A stretch of DNA of 64,000 bases, from the NCBI RefSeq assembly GCF_014773225.1, contig NZ_JACXAJ010000013.1:1-64000 (forward strand), in the 5' to 3' direction. Shown in pieces: positions 8,584 through 17,318 of the stretch. The position numbers and the translations under genes are program-made. The DNA comes from Pontibacter aquaedesilientis (GTDB lineage: Bacteria > Bacteroidota > Bacteroidia > Cytophagales > Hymenobacteraceae). The notes beneath the pieces were generated by a model. That model saw only the letters and a list, made by a program, of their open reading frames with translations, searched no databases and had not been told where the DNA came from. Position 1 is the stretch's first letter, and each line of letters starts with the position of its first letter.

Positions 8584-9195
8584 TTGGGCAAAAAGGCAGA
8601 GGCAAAAAAGGAGCTGATACTGGAGGCAGCCAAGTCGGTGTTCGGCAAGCTGGGTTACAGTAAAGCCACACTGGACGACATCGCACATGCCATCGGCCTC
8701 AAAAAGCCGTCGCTCTACTATTACTACAAGAGCAAGGAAATGCTCTTTATTGAGGCCTTTTCGCAAGAGTGGAAAGACAGCCTGTACCGGATCAAGAAAA
8801 TAGCGGAGCGGGAAAAAGACCCCCGCGAACGCCTGCTGCTCTACATTCGCTCTTCGCTACGCTACTATCAGGAAATCGTAACGCAGCATACCATCTCTAT
8901 TAAGGTGCTGATCGAAACCCGCATTCTGTTTCAGGAGTTGTTCAAGGAATCACGCGCCAAAGAAGCCAATTTTTATTCCTCCGTCATCAAGGAAGGTATA
9001 GCCAACGGCACTTTCATCAACTGCGAAGCCGATCGGGTGGCTTATTCCATCATGGTGGTTAAAGACCTGATTCAGTTCGAGGAATTCCAGCGTACCCAGT
9101 TCCATAACCTCCCTTCCATCGATTTCCAGAAGATAGAGCGTGAGGTGCTGTTCACCGTGAATCTGATTTTGGAAGGTATACGGGTGAGGGTATAG
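8584..9195 (+). CDS. TetR/AcrR family transcriptional regulator
   Basis: The 203 residues start with a TetR-type HTH (about 10-55): ILEAAKSVFGKLGYSKATLDDIAHAIGLKKPSLYYYYKSKEML, given here as a region of residues 12-54. A helical ligand-binding and dimerisation domain follows. The start is a TTG at 8584, about 50 nt below an exact consensus promoter. TetR repressors often control a neighbouring exporter, so the ABC exporter genes on either side are natural candidate targets; that is inferred from position only. Confidence 0.85.
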   Translation: MGKKAEAKKELILEAAKSVFGKLGYSKATLDDIAHAIGLKKPSLYYYYKSKEMLFIEAFSQEWKDSLYRIKKIAEREKDPRERLLLYIRSSLRYYQEIVTQHTISIKVLIETRILFQELFKESRAKEANFYSSVIKEGIANGTFINCEADRVAYSIMVVKDLIQFEEFQRTQFHNLPSIDFQKIEREVLFTVNLILEGIRVRV

Positions 9196-9253
9196 CTCAC
9201 TTCGAAGAGAAAGGGAGTAAAGTCAAATCGCGCTCACATTTTAATTACTGCAA

Positions 9254-9916
9254 ATGCATTTCCAGAAAACTTCGCTGTTGTTTTTTCTCCTCCTGATGTT
9301 AGGCGGCTGCATTGGCTCTACCAAACACACAGCTATGCCTGGCGGTTGCCTCAAAGCGCTGCAAACAGGCGACCGCATACTGGTTGGTGTCATTCCGAAA
9401 CTCTCGGCAAACCGCTCGTATCAGCTTTATCAGCAACTGGAACAGGAGTTCAGACAAAAAGGGCTCGCGATGGCTTATGTGGTAGAACAGGAGTTTGATT
9501 TGGCAAGCAAAGGTATAAAGCCGAATGCAGCGCCAGATTCTGTTACTTTGTCGCAAATGCGAAAGCTGGGATACACCCATTACCTGGGGCTTGCTGTTGG
9601 GAATGTGGCGTCAGCGATGATGTATGAGCGCATAAGTGCGCAAGAGCATAGGGAAATTCAGCAAGGCTACGGCGCTGCCGAGACCGACGATTCGAAAGCC
9701 ACAGTGCATTTTAAGCTGTATTCAACAGAAGAAAGAAAGGCAATCTATAACTTAGCTACCACCACCAAAATGAGCGGTGTAACACTGCCTGGCAAAGAGT
9801 ATGAAGAGGGGCACAGAAATAGCCATACCGTAAACCTTTCTACCGCTTCGCTTGCCACGGAAAAAGCGCTTAAAAAAGGTGCCAGGGAACTGATGGAAAA
9901 ATGTAAAGCGAATTAA
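9254..9916 (+). CDS. Hypothetical lipoprotein
   Basis: This 220-residue protein has a lipoprotein signal (LLFFLLLMLGGC, Cys19) and no recognised domain. The mature part contains alternating helix and strand, including VGVIPKLSANRSYQLYQQLEQ and a YTHYLGLAVGNV strand. That pattern loosely recalls periplasmic proteins that sum gene-copy or penicillin-binding-activator-like inputs, but I make no assignment. It follows the TetR gene after about 58 bp and is followed by a hairpin. Confidence 0.65.
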   Translation: MHFQKTSLLFFLLLMLGGCIGSTKHTAMPGGCLKALQTGDRILVGVIPKLSANRSYQLYQQLEQEFRQKGLAMAYVVEQEFDLASKGIKPNAAPDSVTLSQMRKLGYTHYLGLAVGNVASAMMYERISAQEHREIQQGYGAAETDDSKATVHFKLYSTEERKAIYNLATTTKMSGVTLPGKEYEEGHRNSHTVNLSTASLATEKALKKGARELMEKCKAN

Positions 9917-9936
9917 CAAGGTATAGTTTCAAACAA

Positions 9937-9975
9937 AATGCCCCAACCTAAGCAAGTCGCTTACATTGGGGCATT
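9937..9975 (+). terminator. Hairpin after the lipoprotein gene
   Basis: AATGCCCCAA pairs perfectly with TTGGGGCATT around a second small TAAGC/GCTTA stem. There is no clear T-run, so it may be a weak terminator or an mRNA 3'-end stabiliser. Confidence 0.55.
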
Positions 9976-10060
9976 ATCATATCAAGCCTTTCCAGGCTGA
10001 AAACTTTTCATAAATCGGGGTGCTAGGGTTGGGCGGTGGGTGCCCAGAGAATGCAGGAGT

Positions 10061-10480
10061 TTAATCCTGCGGGTGACTGGCTTTGTATTCGTCCAGTTTC
10101 GCCTTTAGGGCGTCCACATCGGCGTGGTGGCCTTTGGCTACTTCGGCAGCGTCGAGCTCAATGAGCATGTTCTGCATTTGCTTCAGGTAAGCGGCTTTGT
10201 CTTTCTTGAGGCACCCTTTGTGGTTGTCCTTGCAGGCACCATTCTCATCCATTGGCTTAAACATACTGCCCTCGCCATAAATAAGCCACTGCGGGTTCAG
10301 GTCATGGAAGTGCTTTAAAATAGCTACCAGCTCATCCAACAAGTAATTTTTACCGGAGATGATATTGGCAAGTACCGCTTCGTCGCTACCCGTCATTTCG
10401 AGAAGCTGCGGCATTTCCAGTTCTTTGATATTCGTATAGAAACGGAACCTTTTGCCGATTTGCTGTAAGTCAATAGCCAT
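10061..10480 (-). CDS. Small HTH (XRE-like) protein
   Basis: This 139-residue protein has an N-terminal helical region (about 5-75) with LLEMTGSDEAVLANIISGKNYL, the recognition-like part, followed by LNPQWLIYGEGSMF. The N-P-x-W-L-x-x-G-E-G-x-M-F string is typical of XRE/CI-like regulators in Bacteroidota. The C-terminal half is charged and helical, with a Cys pair (CKDNHKGC) and a predicted coiled coil. The HTH is somewhat degenerate, so DNA binding is likely but not certain. It stands alone, upstream of and on the same strand as the second ABC gene's 3' end. Confidence 0.65.
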   Translation of the reverse strand: MAIDLQQIGKRFRFYTNIKELEMPQLLEMTGSDEAVLANIISGKNYLLDELVAILKHFHDLNPQWLIYGEGSMFKPMDENGACKDNHKGCLKKDKAAYLKQMQNMLIELDAAEVAKGHHADVDALKAKLDEYKASHPQD

Positions 10481-10606
10481 AGATAGAGTGTTAGAAGGTC
10501 ATACAAAATTGCTATACGTACTTATAACAGTTTCTGTATCAAAAAATTCCCTCCGAGAATACGATGCCCTATCACACCGCTCTGTTTTGGCTTTATAATC
10601 AGCGAA

Positions 10607-12391
10607 CTACTGCGAGTCTTCCGCCTGCAGCTGCCTTTCGTAAAGCACCTTATACAGTCCCTGTTGCTGTATCAGCGCCTCATGCGTGCCGTGCTGCACA
10701 ATCTCACCGTCCTCTAACACCAGTATCTTATCGGCCAGCTTAACGGAGGACACGCGGTGTGAAATGATGATTGAGGTGCGGTTGGCCATGATGCGGCGCA
10801 GGCTGTTGAGGATGGCGTTCTCTGTTTTGGTATCCACGGCCGAAAGGGAATCGTCGAGGATGAGGATGCTGGGCTCCCGCACCAGCGCCCTGGCTATGGA
10901 TACCCGCTGTTTTTGACCACCCGAGAGTGTAATACCCCGCTCACCCAGTTTCGTGTCGAACTGTTCCGGGAAGCGCATGATGTTCTCGTATACGTCGGCA
11001 TCTTTGGCGGACTGCACCATTTGCGCTTCCGTGATGCTCGGCAAACCAAAGCCGATATTGTTTCGGATCGAGTCGGAGAAAAGGAACACGTCCTGCGGCA
11101 CATAGCCAATCTGGCTGCGCAAGCTCTCCAGGTTATAGTCGCGCACATCTACGCCGTCAATCAGAATGCGGCCGCTGGTCGTGTCGTACATGCGGGGCAA
11201 AAGCGTCGCAATCGTGCTCTTGCCCGAGCCCGTGTTGCCTATTATCGCCAGTGTCTCACCGTGGTTAATGCGGAACGAGATATTTTTGAGCGCATGGATG
11301 TTCGTGTCAGGGTACACGAAGTCTACGTTTTCGAACACGATATCGCCCTCTATAGGCTTGCTGATGTTCTCGCGTGACACGATGTCGTTTTTGGTGTTCA
11401 GAAATTCGTTGATACGGGCCTGCGAGGCGGCGGCACGCTGCACGAGGCTGGCCGTCCAGCCCAGCGAGGTAACAGGCCATGTGAGCATGTTCACGTAGAT
11501 GATGAACTCGGCAATATTGCCTGTCGTGATGCTGCCGTTGATCACCTCCTGTCCACCGATGTATACCGTAATGATCGTGCTGAGACCGACCAGGAACAAC
11601 ACCAGCGGGAAAAAGAGGGAGTTCACAAAATTGAGCTCCAGCGACTTGTCCTTGTAGTTGTTGCTGGCCTTGTTAAAGTTGTTGTGCGAGTCGTCTTCCC
11701 TTACAAACGACTTCAGCACTCTTATACCTGAAAAGGCCTCCTGCACAAAGGTGGTTATACCTGAGAGGCTTCGCTGTATCTCGTCGGACTTGCGCTCGAT
11801 GATGTTGTTGACATAGTAAATGCTGATGGCCAGAATCGGCAGCGGGATTAAGGTATAGAGCGTGAGCTTCACGTTTACCGACAGCATATAAGGGATCACC
11901 ATCAGGAACAGGATAACCAGATTGAGCCCATACATGATGGCCGGCCCCAGGTACATGCGCACACGGCTCACGTCTTCGGAAATGCGCGACATCAGGTCGC
12001 CGGTGTTGTTTTTGCGGTAGAAGCTGAGCGGCAGGCTTTGGTAGTGCTCATAAATTTCATTCTTGAGGTCGTTCTCAATCAGGCGGCTCATCACAATAAT
12101 GGTCTGCCGCACAAAGAACAGGAAAAGGCCCCGTAGCAAAGCCATCACCAGAATGATGACCCCATAAACCAGAATGCTGCTGGCAAAGGTGTCGTAAACC
12201 GTTTCTTGCTGCGCCATATCTGCGAAAAGGTTGTGCAGGTTGATGCCTTCCTTGATCAGGTTAAAGGCGTGGCGCACTACCTGCGCCGGCAGTATCTGGA
12301 AAAAGTTGGAAATGATAATGAATACCAGACCCCACAGAAGGCGGTATTTATACTTTAGGAGGTATTTGTTGAGGTATCGAAGTGATTTCAC
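10607..12391 (-). CDS. ABC exporter half-transporter, MdlA/YheI-like subunit with degenerate Walker B
   Basis: This 594-residue fused membrane-ATPase exporter has membrane helices in about 18-310. Walker A is at 385-392 (GNTGSGKS), a canonical LSGGQ is at 489-493, and Walker B reads ILILDD, so the catalytic glutamate position holds Asp514. LSGGQ with LDDSLSAVD is the MdlA/YheI-type subunit of heterodimeric exporters such as MdlAB and BmrCD, which combine one full and one degenerate ATP site. The complementary subunit (LSVGQ, LDEAT) is the convergent gene at 6213-7982. The start is a GTG at 12391. Confidence 0.88.
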   Translation of the reverse strand: MKSLRYLNKYLLKYKYRLLWGLVFIIISNFFQILPAQVVRHAFNLIKEGINLHNLFADMAQQETVYDTFASSILVYGVIILVMALLRGLFLFFVRQTIIVMSRLIENDLKNEIYEHYQSLPLSFYRKNNTGDLMSRISEDVSRVRMYLGPAIMYGLNLVILFLMVIPYMLSVNVKLTLYTLIPLPILAISIYYVNNIIERKSDEIQRSLSGITTFVQEAFSGIRVLKSFVREDDSHNNFNKASNNYKDKSLELNFVNSLFFPLVLFLVGLSTIITVYIGGQEVINGSITTGNIAEFIIYVNMLTWPVTSLGWTASLVQRAAASQARINEFLNTKNDIVSRENISKPIEGDIVFENVDFVYPDTNIHALKNISFRINHGETLAIIGNTGSGKSTIATLLPRMYDTTSGRILIDGVDVRDYNLESLRSQIGYVPQDVFLFSDSIRNNIGFGLPSITEAQMVQSAKDADVYENIMRFPEQFDTKLGERGITLSGGQKQRVSIARALVREPSILILDDSLSAVDTKTENAILNSLRRIMANRTSIIISHRVSSVKLADKILVLEDGEIVQHGTHEALIQQQGLYKVLYERQLQAEDSQ

Positions 12392-12441
12392 GGCAAGAAT
12401 ATGGAACTCAGAGGCTTTTACGTAGAGTTATAGCCTACAAA

Positions 12442-12471
12442 TTGAATTAATCAAAAAAAGAATTAATTTTG
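12442..12471 (+). promoter_or_regulatory. Promoter of the leucine dehydrogenase gene, exact consensus
   Basis: TTG at 12442-12444, 19-nt spacer and TAATTTTG at 12464-12471 match TTG-N19-TAnnTTTG exactly. The start codon lies about 70 nt downstream of the -7 box. Confidence 0.75.
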
Positions 12472-12540
12472 CAGCACGAAACGGGAGGCGTCTCTTCCTG
12501 GCTTCTACAAAGATAGAATAACCCTTAATCATATTCATAA

Positions 12541-13641
12541 ATGGTCGAACTAAAAGAAGTTGAACTGAAGAAGGACAAATCGGTCTTCGGTCAGATATCA
12601 GAGTATAACCATGAGAAAGTAGTTTTCTGCCACGATAAAGAAACTGGCCTGAAAGCTATCATTGGTATCCACAATACAGTATTGGGCCCAGCGCTGGGCG
12701 GTACCCGTATGTGGTCTTATGCTTCTGAGGCTGAGGCGCTTGACGATGTACTGCGTCTTTCGAGAGGTATGACTTACAAAGCTGCTATCTCCGGTCTTAA
12801 CCTGGGTGGTGGCAAAGCCGTGATCATCGGCGACGCCAAAAAAGACAAGAACGAAGCTTTACTTCGTCGTTTCGGCCGTTTCGTGAAAAACCTGAACGGT
12901 GCCTACATCACGGCTGAGGACGTGGGGATGACGACCAAAGACATGGAGTACATCCGCATGGAGACTGAGCACGTGTCTGGCTTGCCAGAGTCGATGGGCG
13001 GTGGCGGTGACCCGTCTCCGGTAACGGCTTACGGTACCTACATGGGTATGAAGGCTGCTGCCAAGAAGGCTTTCGGTTCTGACTCACTGGCCGGCAAAAA
13101 AATATCTGTACAGGGTGTTGGCCACGTAGGTGGCTACCTTGTGGAACTGCTCGCCAAAGAGAATGCGCAGATCTTCATCACCGACATCTACGAAGACCGT
13201 CTGCGTGAAGTGTCCGCCAAGTACAACGCCAAAGTGGTAGGTATGGATGAACTCTATGATCTGGACGTGGACATCTATTCACCTTGCGCCCTGGGCGGTA
13301 CCATCAACGACAATACACTTGGCCGTTTGAAGTGCCAGGTAATTGCAGGTTGCGCCAACAACCAGCTGCGCGACGAGAGAGTGCACGGACCTGCGCTGGT
13401 CGACAAAGGCATCGTGTACGCACCAGACTTCCTGATCAATGCAGGTGGTTTGATTAACGTGTACTCTGAGCTGCACGGCTATAACCGTGAGAGTGCTTAT
13501 GCCCAGACAGAGCGTATCTACGGCTATACCCTGGATATCTTTGAACTGGCTGAGAAAGAGGGTATTTATACCCAGCTGGCCGCCACCAAAATGGCTGAGC
13601 AGCGCATCAATAGCATCGGCAAGGTAAGATCCACTTTCTAA
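12541..13641 (+). CDS. Leucine dehydrogenase family (Glu/Leu/Phe/Val dehydrogenase)
   Basis: This 366-residue enzyme oxidatively deaminates branched-chain or related amino acids with NAD+. It has the leucine dehydrogenase pattern GPALGGTRMW (about 49-58), the two active-site lysines Lys80 (GMTYKAAISG) and Lys92 (NLGGGKAVI), and a nucleotide-binding GVGHVGGYL near residue 193. The length fits the Leu/Phe/Val group rather than glutamate dehydrogenases of about 420-450 residues. It has its own exact consensus promoter and terminator, so it is monocistronic. It is one of three paralogues of this superfamily in the window. Confidence 0.9.
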   Translation: MVELKEVELKKDKSVFGQISEYNHEKVVFCHDKETGLKAIIGIHNTVLGPALGGTRMWSYASEAEALDDVLRLSRGMTYKAAISGLNLGGGKAVIIGDAKKDKNEALLRRFGRFVKNLNGAYITAEDVGMTTKDMEYIRMETEHVSGLPESMGGGGDPSPVTAYGTYMGMKAAAKKAFGSDSLAGKKISVQGVGHVGGYLVELLAKENAQIFITDIYEDRLREVSAKYNAKVVGMDELYDLDVDIYSPCALGGTINDNTLGRLKCQVIAGCANNQLRDERVHGPALVDKGIVYAPDFLINAGGLINVYSELHGYNRESAYAQTERIYGYTLDIFELAEKEGIYTQLAATKMAEQRINSIGKVRSTF

Positions 13642-13665
13642 GGGATTCCTTTTGATAAAACAATA

Positions 13666-13704
13666 AAACAAAAGTGCTGCATTAACCTGTAGCACTTTTG
13701 TTTT
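13666..13704 (+). terminator. Terminator of the leucine dehydrogenase gene
   Basis: A perfect 14-bp stem, AAAACAAAAGTGCT with AGCACTTTTGTTTT, encloses an 11-nt loop. Confidence 0.85.
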
Positions 13705-13844
13705 ACACTTACACCATTTTTAGCGCATAGGCTTGCCTTTGCGTATACCTTTACCACAGCAACTTTCGCTGTGTCCGATGCCTGGGCATCACATTAATTG
13801 CAGTAATAATACATATTAACCAACACGTTCTTTAAAATACCATT

Positions 13845-15017
13845 ATGCTCAACCGCAGAACACTTCGAATCAAGGCCATGCAGGCCATTTATGCCTACAA
13901 ACAGGCCGAAGGTTCAGATTATCAGCTGGCTCTCGACCAGATAGCCGATGACTTTGCACCAGACCTGAATTCCATGGAAGTGCAGGACAGAAAGCTGCTC
14001 GAAGGCAAGAAGCAGATCGCCCAGTTGCTCTTTAAAGAGTGGCACGAATCAGGCGAATTCGAAACTGAAGAAACCGACAAGGACGTAATCGATGCGGTAA
14101 ACAGAGCAGTTGTCTATTACCAAAACACCCTTAAGAAGGACTATAAGCACTACAGCAGCCAGATGATAGGCGCCGTGGAGCGAATATACGACCACTACCT
14201 GGGCACCCTGCAGATACTGGACTTGCTAAACGAGTTGGTGGAAGAAGAGGAAGTGAAAAAAGAAAAGCGCTTTACAGAAGCCAAAGGTCCGGACGTGAAG
14301 CGATTCCTGAACAACCGCGTCGCACAGCGCATTCTCCAGAACAAGTCATACCAAGAACACATCATCCGTCGCAACATCAGCTGGGGTTCCGACATCAGCG
14401 AAATCCGTCAGGTATACAAGAGTGTTCTGAAGCAGGATGAGGCCTTTTTGGGCTACCTGGCACTGCCTGAGCCAACCCTGGCAGACGACCTGGAGGTGGT
14501 GAAACATATTTTCAAAAACATTATTTTTAAAGAAAAAAACTTACAATCTTTGTTTGAAGAGCAGGATTTGAACTGGGTGGAGAACAAATCCATCGTGAAA
14601 AGCCTGGTTAACAAGACTGTCAAGATGTTTGGTGAGGACACAGAGGAGGAGCCGGTGCTACTGGACCTTTCTGCCAACTGGGAGGACGACAAGGCCTTCT
14701 TTGAGGAGCTCTACCACCAGACCCTTCAGGACGATGAGAAGTATGAGGCCATGATTGCCGCAAGCGTGAAGAACTGGGATGTGGAGCGTGTGGCCCTGCT
14801 TGACAAGATCATCCTGAAAATGGCGCTTTGCGAGATGCACATCTTCAGAAGCATACCCGTCAAAGTGACCATCAACGAATACATTGAGATTTCTAAGCTA
14901 TACAGTACCCCGAAAAGCAAGCAGTTTGTAAACGGTGTGCTGGACAAGATGGCGCAAGAGCTGACCACTAAGGGTGACATTCGTAAATCGGGCCGTGGTC
15001 TGATCGACAACAAATAA
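13845..15017 (+). CDS. nusB: Transcription antitermination factor NusB, long Bacteroidota form
   Basis: NusB pairs with NusE at boxA in rRNA antitermination. At 390 residues this is far longer than the roughly 140-residue E. coli protein. The canonical NusB fold is in the C-terminal part (about 270-385), with WDVERVALLDKIILKMALCEM, SIPVKVTINEYIEISKLYS and KQFVNGVLDKMAQE. The N-terminus MLNRRTLRIKAMQAIYAYKQ is also NusB-like, and a long helical insertion lies between. This arrangement is normal in Bacteroidota. It heads a run with ytxH-like, icd, DUF1573, yajC, YbbR-like and coaE genes. Confidence 0.9.
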   Translation: MLNRRTLRIKAMQAIYAYKQAEGSDYQLALDQIADDFAPDLNSMEVQDRKLLEGKKQIAQLLFKEWHESGEFETEETDKDVIDAVNRAVVYYQNTLKKDYKHYSSQMIGAVERIYDHYLGTLQILDLLNELVEEEEVKKEKRFTEAKGPDVKRFLNNRVAQRILQNKSYQEHIIRRNISWGSDISEIRQVYKSVLKQDEAFLGYLALPEPTLADDLEVVKHIFKNIIFKEKNLQSLFEEQDLNWVENKSIVKSLVNKTVKMFGEDTEEEPVLLDLSANWEDDKAFFEELYHQTLQDDEKYEAMIAASVKNWDVERVALLDKIILKMALCEMHIFRSIPVKVTINEYIEISKLYSTPKSKQFVNGVLDKMAQELTTKGDIRKSGRGLIDNK

Positions 15018-15097
15018 GGTATGTTTCGGCTGAAATGGCCATTTTACCGTAATAAGGGGAAAATAAGTACCCCATATATAAGTATAGAGATAATCCT

Positions 15098-15403
15098 ATG
15101 AGTAAGAAGACAAGCAACATACTGGCCTTCGTGTCAGGCGCCGCTGTAGGAGCCGTAGCAGGCATCCTGTTCGCCCCGGAAAAAGGAAGAGAAACACGCA
15201 GCTGGCTGAGCTACCGATTGGAAAAATACCGCGACACCCTTTCAGACCTGCTGGAAGAACTGGTGGAGGACCGTAACCTGGTGCCCACAACCGCTAAGTC
15301 TGAAGGACAGCGTGTGATTCAGGACGCCAAGGACAAGGCCGAGAAGCTTCTTGGCGATGTGGACTCACTTATCAACGAGATCAATAGCAGGAAAGAAATA
15401 TAA
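15098..15403 (+). CDS. YtxH-like small protein
   Basis: This 101-residue protein has one glycine- and alanine-rich membrane segment (about 8-26: LAFVSGAAVGAVAGILFAPEKG) followed by a charged helical tail (about 40-100). The GxLFAPxxGxxTR pattern after the helix is the YtxH (general stress/gas-vesicle-like) signature; here it reads GILFAPEKGRETR. The function of YtxH is not established. It is 2 bp upstream of icd. Confidence 0.8.
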   Translation: MSKKTSNILAFVSGAAVGAVAGILFAPEKGRETRSWLSYRLEKYRDTLSDLLEELVEDRNLVPTTAKSEGQRVIQDAKDKAEKLLGDVDSLINEINSRKEI

Positions 15404-15405
15404 AC

Positions 15406-16404
15406 ATGAGAGAAATTACACTGATTCCCGGCGACGGGATAGGACCTGAGATTACAGAAGCCGTTAAAGCCATTTTTGATGCCGCAAACGTGCCTGTAAC
15501 CTGGGAAGAAGAAAACGCAGGACAGACCACTTTCGATTCGATTGGTGAGCTGATTCCTTCTACACTGATTGCTTCGCTTAAGAAGAACAAAGTGGCCCTG
15601 AAAGGCCCTATCACCACGCCGGTAGGCAAAGGTTTTAAGAGCATCAATGTGCAGTTGCGCCAGATGTTCGATCTTTACTCTAACGTGCGCCCTGCCAAAA
15701 CCACGCCTGGCGTAAACACCCGCTTCGAGAACGTGAACCTGGTGCTGTTCCGTGAGAACACCGAAGGCCTTTACTCCGGACTCGAAATGTTTGACGAGCG
15801 TCTGCAGATCTCTGACTCAGTAGCCCGTCTGACCCGCGTTGGTTGCCGCAAGATCATTCGTGCCGCCTTTGAGTATGCCAACAAGCATAACTGCAAAAAA
15901 GTGACGGCGGTGCACAAAGCTAACATCTTGAAGAGCGCTGGCGCCTTGTTCCTGAGCGAGGCCAGCGAGATTGCAAAAGAGTACCCACACATCCAATACG
16001 ACGACAAGATCATCGACAACATGTGCATGCAGCTGGTGATTAAGCCAGAGCAGTTCGATGTGATCGTGACGACTAACTTGTTTGGTGATATCCTGTCTGA
16101 CCTGTGCGCAGGCCTGGTAGGCGGACTGGGCGTAGTGTCCGGTGCCAACGTGGGCAACGACATGGCTATTTTCGAGGCGGTACACGGTTCTGCCCCTGAT
16201 ATTGCCGGACAAGGCAAGGCGAACCCAACTGCCCTGCTGCGCTCTGCCATCATGATGCTGCACCACATCAACATGAAAGACGAGGCTGATCGCATAGAGA
16301 AAGCCTTGGATGCGACACTTGCTAACAGAGAGCAGTGCACCGGCGATCTGGGTGGAAGTGCCAGCACCATGGAATTTACCCAGCATATCATTTCGAAACT
16401 ATAA
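15406..16404 (+). CDS. icd: NAD-dependent isocitrate dehydrogenase
   Basis: This 332-residue enzyme makes 2-oxoglutarate from isocitrate in the TCA cycle. The substrate pocket residues are visible as Ser79, Asn81, Arg85 and Arg95 (SINVQLRQMFDLYSNVRP), plus Arg116 in FRENTEGLYSGLE. NTEGLYSG rather than NTEDLY favours isocitrate over isopropylmalate. The metal-binding aspartates are in LFGDILSDL, and the coenzyme region is EAVHGSAPDIAGQGKANPTA. The length fits the short NAD-type group. It lies between ytxH-like and DUF1573 genes. Confidence 0.88.
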   Translation: MREITLIPGDGIGPEITEAVKAIFDAANVPVTWEEENAGQTTFDSIGELIPSTLIASLKKNKVALKGPITTPVGKGFKSINVQLRQMFDLYSNVRPAKTTPGVNTRFENVNLVLFRENTEGLYSGLEMFDERLQISDSVARLTRVGCRKIIRAAFEYANKHNCKKVTAVHKANILKSAGALFLSEASEIAKEYPHIQYDDKIIDNMCMQLVIKPEQFDVIVTTNLFGDILSDLCAGLVGGLGVVSGANVGNDMAIFEAVHGSAPDIAGQGKANPTALLRSAIMMLHHINMKDEADRIEKALDATLANREQCTGDLGGSASTMEFTQHIISKL

Positions 16405-16429
16405 TCCAGATAAAAGCTGTTAACCTGAT

Positions 16430-16969
16430 ATGAAAAAGAATTTCTTATTAGCCCTAGCACTCGGCACTGCCATGACAGTGACCAGCTGCGACCAGAACAA
16501 CACCACTGAATCGGAGGCAACGACTGCCGAGACAACTGCAGCTGTTGAGCAGCCGCAGCAAATCGATAACCCCAATGTGGTGGCAACCAACCAGACCGCT
16601 TCGGCTGAAAATGCTGCTGTGATGTCTTTCCAGGAGTCAGAGTATGACTTTGGTACCATTAAGCAGGGCGAAGTGGTAGAACATACTTTCACCTTCACCA
16701 ACACAGGCAAAACTCCTCTGGTGATCGAGAGCGCATCCGCGTCTTGCGGCTGTACCGCACCTGATTGGACCAAGGCGCCGGTAGCTCCAGGTGAAAAGGG
16801 AGAAGTAAAAGTAAGATTCGACAGCAATGGCAAAGCCGGTCAGCAGTCTCCGACTGTGACGATCCGTGCCAATACAGAGCCGAACATTATCCGTATCGCC
16901 ATGAAAGGCAATGTGGCTACTTCCAGCATACCTGCCGCAGGTGCTGACGGTCCGGTAAAACTCAACTAA
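16430..16969 (+). CDS. DUF1573 lipoprotein
   Basis: This 179-residue protein has a signal ending in the lipobox VTSC (Cys20), a Ser/Thr/Glu-rich linker (about 21-62), and a DUF1573 Ig-like domain (about 66-165). Family hallmarks are YDFGTIKQGEVVEHTFTFTN, the SCGCTAP pair of cysteines and the VKVRFDSNGKAG strand. DUF1573 is an ASH/MSP-like beta domain common in Bacteroidota lipoproteins, of unknown role. In this phylum such genes often sit just before yajC, as here. Confidence 0.85.
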   Translation: MKKNFLLALALGTAMTVTSCDQNNTTESEATTAETTAAVEQPQQIDNPNVVATNQTASAENAAVMSFQESEYDFGTIKQGEVVEHTFTFTNTGKTPLVIESASASCGCTAPDWTKAPVAPGEKGEVKVRFDSNGKAGQQSPTVTIRANTEPNIIRIAMKGNVATSSIPAAGADGPVKLN

Positions 16970-17003
16970 AAACCACTCTTTAACACAGAGTTCAACCTTT
17001 TTT

Positions 17004-17306
17004 ATGCAAACGATATTCCTACAAGCCGCACCAGATGGAGGTATGCTGCCTCAGTTGCTGATGTTCGGCGCTATTATCCTTGTTTTCTATTTCTTCATGA
17101 TTCGTCCGCAGCAGAAAAAGGCGAAGGACCAGAAAAAATTTCGTGAAGAGCTGACAAAAGGCATGCAAGTAGTTACAATAGGCGGATTGCATGGCCGTTT
17201 AACAGCTGTAAATGAAGACACTGTTGAGATAGAGGTGGACAAAGGCATGCGCCTGGTATTTGATAAGTCTGCTATCTCGCTGGAGGCCACTGCGAAAGTG
17301 CAATAA
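17004..17306 (+). CDS. yajC: Preprotein translocase subunit YajC
   Basis: This 100-residue protein has one membrane helix (about 18-36) followed by the RPQQKKAKDQKKF signature, then a small cytoplasmic domain with KGMQVVTIGGLHGRL and VDKGMRLVFDKSAI. YajC associates with SecDF at the translocon. The DUF1573, yajC, YbbR-like and coaE order continues downstream with short gaps. Confidence 0.92.
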   Translation: MQTIFLQAAPDGGMLPQLLMFGAIILVFYFFMIRPQQKKAKDQKKFREELTKGMQVVTIGGLHGRLTAVNEDTVEIEVDKGMRLVFDKSAISLEATAKVQ

Positions 17307-17318
17307 GGATAAGAAACA

